Shown here: in pieces, positions 6,494 through 9,162 of the stretch
How positions within the stretch are numbered: the stretch's first letter is position 1
Layout: each line of letters opens with the position of its first letter
From: Bacteroidales bacterium
GTDB taxonomy: Bacteria; Bacteroidota; Bacteroidia; Bacteroidales; WRGA01
DNA length: 9,162 nucleotides
Direction of reading: 5' to 3'
NCBI GenBank assembly: GCA_031279795.1
Contig: JAITHZ010000347.1
Location: 1-9,162, forward strand
The notes under the pieces: model-generated
The model's database searches: none
What the model was told of the DNA's origin: nothing
The model's input: only the letters and a program-made list of their open reading frames with translations
Translations under genes and position numbers: made by a program

Positions 6494-7831
6494 TTATGAA
6501 TGAATAACAAAAATTTGGCAATCAGAAAATAATGTTTCTTGAACTTCTTTATATTTACCTGCATGATCAACTTCCGAGCCTGCGTATGCAATTCGGCGCG
6601 GATCTTGGCCGTAGCTGTCCAAATCTCCTAATTTGGAAACAACTCTTTGCGAGCCAATGTAGATATGTTTTGTATAATTCCCTCCACGAGTTACAACAAG
6701 GTACGGATTGATGTATGCAGTGAAATTATCAGTCGAAGTGCGTGCGTCGCTGAAAATACCATTTACAAAAATTCCTTCGTCATCGCCAGAAGTTTTGATA
6801 ACTCGTTCTCCTCCTGCGTCGTAGCTGTAGGAAGATATAAGCCCATTTATGTTTACTCCAAGTAATCTATTTTCTTCATCCCATAAATATTTTTTCTCTC
6901 CAGAACCACTTTCGTTTGTGTTATTTTGCTTTACTTTGGAAGTGTTTACATAAATAAGATTTCCATTCAAGTCGTATTCATAAGCATGTTCATTAATAAT
7001 TTTATCTTTTTCGGCATCCCCTTCCGTGCGATAATTTTCATCTTGCAATGTGCTGATTTGAAATGGTTTGTCGGCATAATTGTACGACAATTCATACCCA
7101 GCTTTCAATGTGCCATCAAAAACGATATTGCTTTGCTGCAAATGCTGTTTTTTGCTTACAATGTTGTGCATGTTGTCATAAGACATTGCTAATGAATAAT
7201 TTGCAACTTTACTGTTTGTTCCTGTGTATGAGCCATTTGCTGAAATTAAACGATACAAACCATCGTACGAATAATCATGTCCCATGCCAGAGGCTGGCGC
7301 AGGTATTTGATTTTTAACGCTTAAGATATTATCTACTGCATCAAATGTATAAGCATTATTCATTATCTGTCCGCTCGTGGGCGTTGAAACTGTTAAGTTG
7401 CTCAAACGCCGTCTTTCGTTGTCATACGTGTAATTTGTTTCGGCGCCGTTGCAGTATTTCATGTACGTACGTTGCTCGAATTTGTCGTAGCCAATTTTAC
7501 GTACGTATCCATACGTGTAGGATTTGTAGCCTTTTACGTTGTCTAACAGTCCGCCAAGATTATACGAATAGGTAATTTTCTCTAAATAAGGATAAATCAT
7601 TTCGGTAATTCTGTTCCAGCTGCCGTAGCGCCATTCGGTTACGTACGTAGCGATGGCTTGATTGGGGATGATTACGGTGCGTCGTGTTTTGTTAATGTTT
7701 CCTAACCGGTCATAGAAAAATTCCTGCGCGCCGGTGGCGTCTTCCTGAAGCATCAGGCGGCCTACGCGGGTGTAGGATGCGTTTTATGTTACATTATTTT
7801 CAGGATGATCGGGATACGTTATTTCTTTTAA
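6494..7831 (-). pseudogene. Truncated RHS/YD-repeat protein remnant
   Basis: The frame from the ATG at 7753 to the TGA-side end at 6494 gives 419 residues of typical Bacteroidota RHS protein: LQEDATGAQEFFYDRLG, YD repeats (YSYDGLYRL, YEYDLNGNL, LWDEENRLL, YSYDAGGERV), then YIGSQRVVSKLGDLDSYGQDPRR and AGSEVD. RHS homology also runs upstream in the same frame (EITYPDHPENNVT, from about 7831), but is broken by a TAA at 7784-7786, so the ATG is not a natural start. The other end is also broken: after KYKEVQETL the protein runs into ~12 unrelated residues and stops, where full proteins continue to the YHSDHLGS segment and the DPxG boundary before the toxin tip. With neither secretion region nor RHS core terminus it cannot deliver a toxin. 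It begins 21 bases beyond the lipoprotein gene, as a displaced fragment would. Confidence 0.85.
7015..7188. repeat. RHS direct repeat, copy within the truncated RHS remnant
   Basis: This segment matches 8989-9162 at a constant offset of 1974 bases without gaps. I count 24 differences in 168 aligned bases (about 86%), most of them synonymous: 54 of 57 encoded residues are identical. The match on the right stops only because the window ends, so the repeat is probably longer. Confidence 0.9.
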
Positions 7832-7851
7832 TCATACACATAATTGGTTAT

Positions 7852-8433
7852 TTATTCCAATTTCTTAAAAAAAACTTCATATCCAAATATGCTTTCCCCC
7901 ATAAAGACAAATATCCCTCCAAATGAATAGTAGCTTAGGTATACAACCAAATCTCCTTCTGCAGTTAAGCCTATATCAACTTTATGCACTTGATAAGTAT
8001 ATACTAGTGGCGGTATAGCGAAAAAAAATCTTTCCTGATTAATTGAAAAATAGTTATTAATAAATTTACCTTTATAAATTTTTGTTTTTGACTTCGTTCC
8101 ATCCACGAACGAAGTCACTTTAATTTCTTGTTTAGAGAGTACTTCAATTCCTATTTCTCCATGATAAGGACCGGCTTTTCCTGACTCATTTGTACCAAAT
8201 CTAGTAACAAGAAGCATGTCTGCTAATGGCGGATTCATAGATTTATCTGTATCAGTAGTTTTTCCCTCAAAGCATACCGCATTGGGGCAATTACTGTAAC
8301 ATCCGTTAAGATTATTTAAATTTTCAGCTATTGTAGATTTTCCATGCTCTTCATATAAGAATTCGTGTCTTAAACTCTTGCATGAACTTAGAAAAGTAAT
8401 TGTTATTATTAATGATATTAATTTGTAACACAT
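7852..8433 (-). CDS. Small lipoprotein, candidate immunity protein for the adjacent toxin domain
   Basis: A 193-residue protein with a lipoprotein signal: MCYKL, a hydrophobic LIITITF stretch and the lipobox LSSC with Cys18. The mature part opens with an Asn-rich segment (NLNNLNGCYSNCPNAVCF) and continues as apparent beta strands (GEIGIEVLSKQEIKVTSF, KTKIYKGKFINNYFSI, GDLVVYLSYYSFGGIFVFMGES). I recognise no named family. It starts 24 bases after the stop of the toxin-like frame on the same strand, the usual place for an immunity gene, and a lipid-anchored immunity protein would protect the periplasm or membrane. The inference rests on position and localisation. The frame is intact, with no internal stops, although its neighbours are damaged, so it may still be selected. 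No recognisable ribosome-binding site; the leader is A-rich. Confidence 0.7.
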   Translation of the reverse strand: MCYKLISLIITITFLSSCKSLRHEFLYEEHGKSTIAENLNNLNGCYSNCPNAVCFEGKTTDTDKSMNPPLADMLLVTRFGTNESGKAGPYHGEIGIEVLSKQEIKVTSFVDGTKSKTKIYKGKFINNYFSINQERFFFAIPPLVYTYQVHKVDIGLTAEGDLVVYLSYYSFGGIFVFMGESIFGYEVFFKKLE

Positions 8434-8457
8434 AGATTTTTTTGCTTTTGTTTATTT

Positions 8458-8982
8458 TCATCGTCCAGATCCTGTATTTATCCATATTCCATAAGTTGTC
8501 CCAGCAGTTGAATGAAATAAGCGATTTCGGTTTAGGTATTCAATGATGGGTAAACTGGGTAGTCCAAAATTATTATGAATAATATCCTGGCTCCACATCT
8601 GCTGCCCATGAATTACGAAACTGATAGATGTATTACCAAGGCCACGTAGACCATATATCGTTTGTTCCGAATTAAGTTGTTGATTATATGCAGATTGCAT
8701 ATATGTATCAAATCTGCCGCCTGCAGGGTTTCCTGGAGCTGGATCCCATCTATCAATACCCTTTTTCTCTGGATGATACGAATTCGGATCTCTGATTCCT
8801 GTAAATACATCTGTAGCCGATGAAAAATTGCCGATGTTTAACGCACCGCCACCTGTCCACCATCGGTCATCTTGGTCTCCTAAGACAGGGATTACATCAT
8901 TGTAAAAACTAAAATCTACTTTACCTAATTTGAATCCGGCATAGCCAACGCGCTGATTTCTACCATCTGAATTTAATTTCAT
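8458..8982 (-). CDS. Orphan C-terminal toxin domain of an RHS/polymorphic toxin
   Basis: An open frame of 174 residues whose bulk, from about residue 10 (QRVGYAGFKLGKVDFSFYND), reads as a compact globular domain. Visible blocks: DQDDRWWTGGG (36-46), a TDVFTGIRDPNSYHPEK segment (57-73), GGRFDTYMQSAYNQQ (88-102), TIYGLRGLGNTS, and FVIHGQQMWSQDIIHNN (122-138) with H125 and H136 as possible catalytic residues. It resembles C-terminal tips of Bacteroidota polymorphic toxins, possibly the type 23 (Ntox23) group, from memory only. Position between RHS sequence and a small lipoprotein gene supports the toxin role. The ATG at 8982 is probably fortuitous: the upstream RHS frame is one base out of register and overlaps it by 23 bases before stopping, so the domain is not fused to a delivery protein here. 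Target and enzymatic activity are unknown. Confidence 0.65.
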   Translation of the reverse strand: MKLNSDGRNQRVGYAGFKLGKVDFSFYNDVIPVLGDQDDRWWTGGGALNIGNFSSATDVFTGIRDPNSYHPEKKGIDRWDPAPGNPAGGRFDTYMQSAYNQQLNSEQTIYGLRGLGNTSISFVIHGQQMWSQDIIHNNFGLPSLPIIEYLNRNRLFHSTAGTTYGIWINTGSGR

Positions 8983-9162
8983 TCGCTACATCACCCTCGG
9001 TTCTATAATTTTCATCTTGCAACGTACTTATTTGAAAAGGTTTAGCGCCATAATTGTACGTCAGTTCATATCCTGCTTTCAGCGTGCCATCAAAAACAAT
9101 ATTGCTTTGCTGCAAATGTTGTTTTTTGGAAACAATGTTGTGCATATTGTCGTAAGACATTG
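8960..9162 (-). pseudogene. RHS/YD-repeat protein, second copy, 3' end and cut by window edge
   Basis: The frame enters from the right edge (the ATG at 9160 is internal) and ends at a TAG at 8960-8962. From MSYDNMHNIV to YRTEGD it is nearly identical to the remnant at 6494-7831, then departs into nine or so unrelated residues (VANEIKFRW) and stops. The lost part corresponds to the last YD repeats and RHS core, several hundred bases, that should separate this point from the toxin tip. The join therefore looks like a deletion or recombination between RHS sequence and the toxin cassette, leaving the toxin in another frame. The gene upstream of the window may be long and otherwise intact. A sequencing error would restore a fusion but not the missing core. 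Confidence 0.75.
8989..9162. repeat. RHS direct repeat, copy at the window edge
   Basis: Partner of 7015-7188 in the same orientation. The left boundary coincides within a few bases with the point where the RHS reading frame runs into the toxin cassette, so the repeat edge and the recombination join are the same event or site. Confidence 0.9.

Noticed and set aside
7464..7649. Three TACGTACGT(A) motifs as a repeated binding site
   Set aside because: They fall in the RHS remnant and follow from recurrent Tyr/Thr-Val-Arg type codons; spacing is irregular.

Overview
The window reads as chromosomal DNA of a Bacteroidota bacterium, most likely of the order Bacteroidales. The signs are a menaquinone methyltransferase (ubiE/menG) followed by a short-form aroE, a TAnnTTTG-type -7 promoter element, AT-rich intergenic DNA around denser coding sequence, and an RHS/YD-repeat locus whose wording (for example the YGQDPRR and AGSEVD motifs) is typical of this phylum.

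Layout. Bases 1-2008 (+ strand) are housekeeping: the 3' end of ubiE/menG, a complete aroE with a GTG start, and a membrane-anchored coiled-coil protein of unknown function. Bases 2009-2490 are intergenic but hold a decayed fragment of a second TetR regulator, a probable promoter and possible operator dyads. Bases 2491-5319 (+) are an efflux-type operon: TetR regulator, TolC-family outer-membrane protein, and an HlyD-family lipoprotein adaptor that overlaps tolC by an ATGA. No inner-membrane pump follows. The adaptor ends inside a 14-bp tandem repeat, and the next gene (5350-6363, +) is a geranylgeranyl-reductase-family flavoprotein.

Bases 6494-9162 (- strand) are a rearranged polymorphic-toxin (RHS) locus. 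In transcription order they contain the end of one RHS gene (entering from the right edge and stopping early), a C-terminal toxin-like domain in a different reading frame, a small lipoprotein that is the natural immunity candidate, and a truncated RHS remnant with no promoter-proximal part and no RHS core terminus. The two RHS pieces share a 174-bp direct repeat (about 86% DNA identity, 54/57 identical residues) that flanks the toxin/immunity cassette.

How the parts fit. ubiE and aroE supply menaquinone and chorismate biosynthesis. TetR, TolC and HlyD form two-thirds of a tripartite exporter and its regulator. The RHS region looks like an orphan toxin/immunity cassette stranded between RHS fragments. 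It is the most interesting part of the window, because recombination between the flanking repeats would remove the cassette and join the two RHS reading frames.
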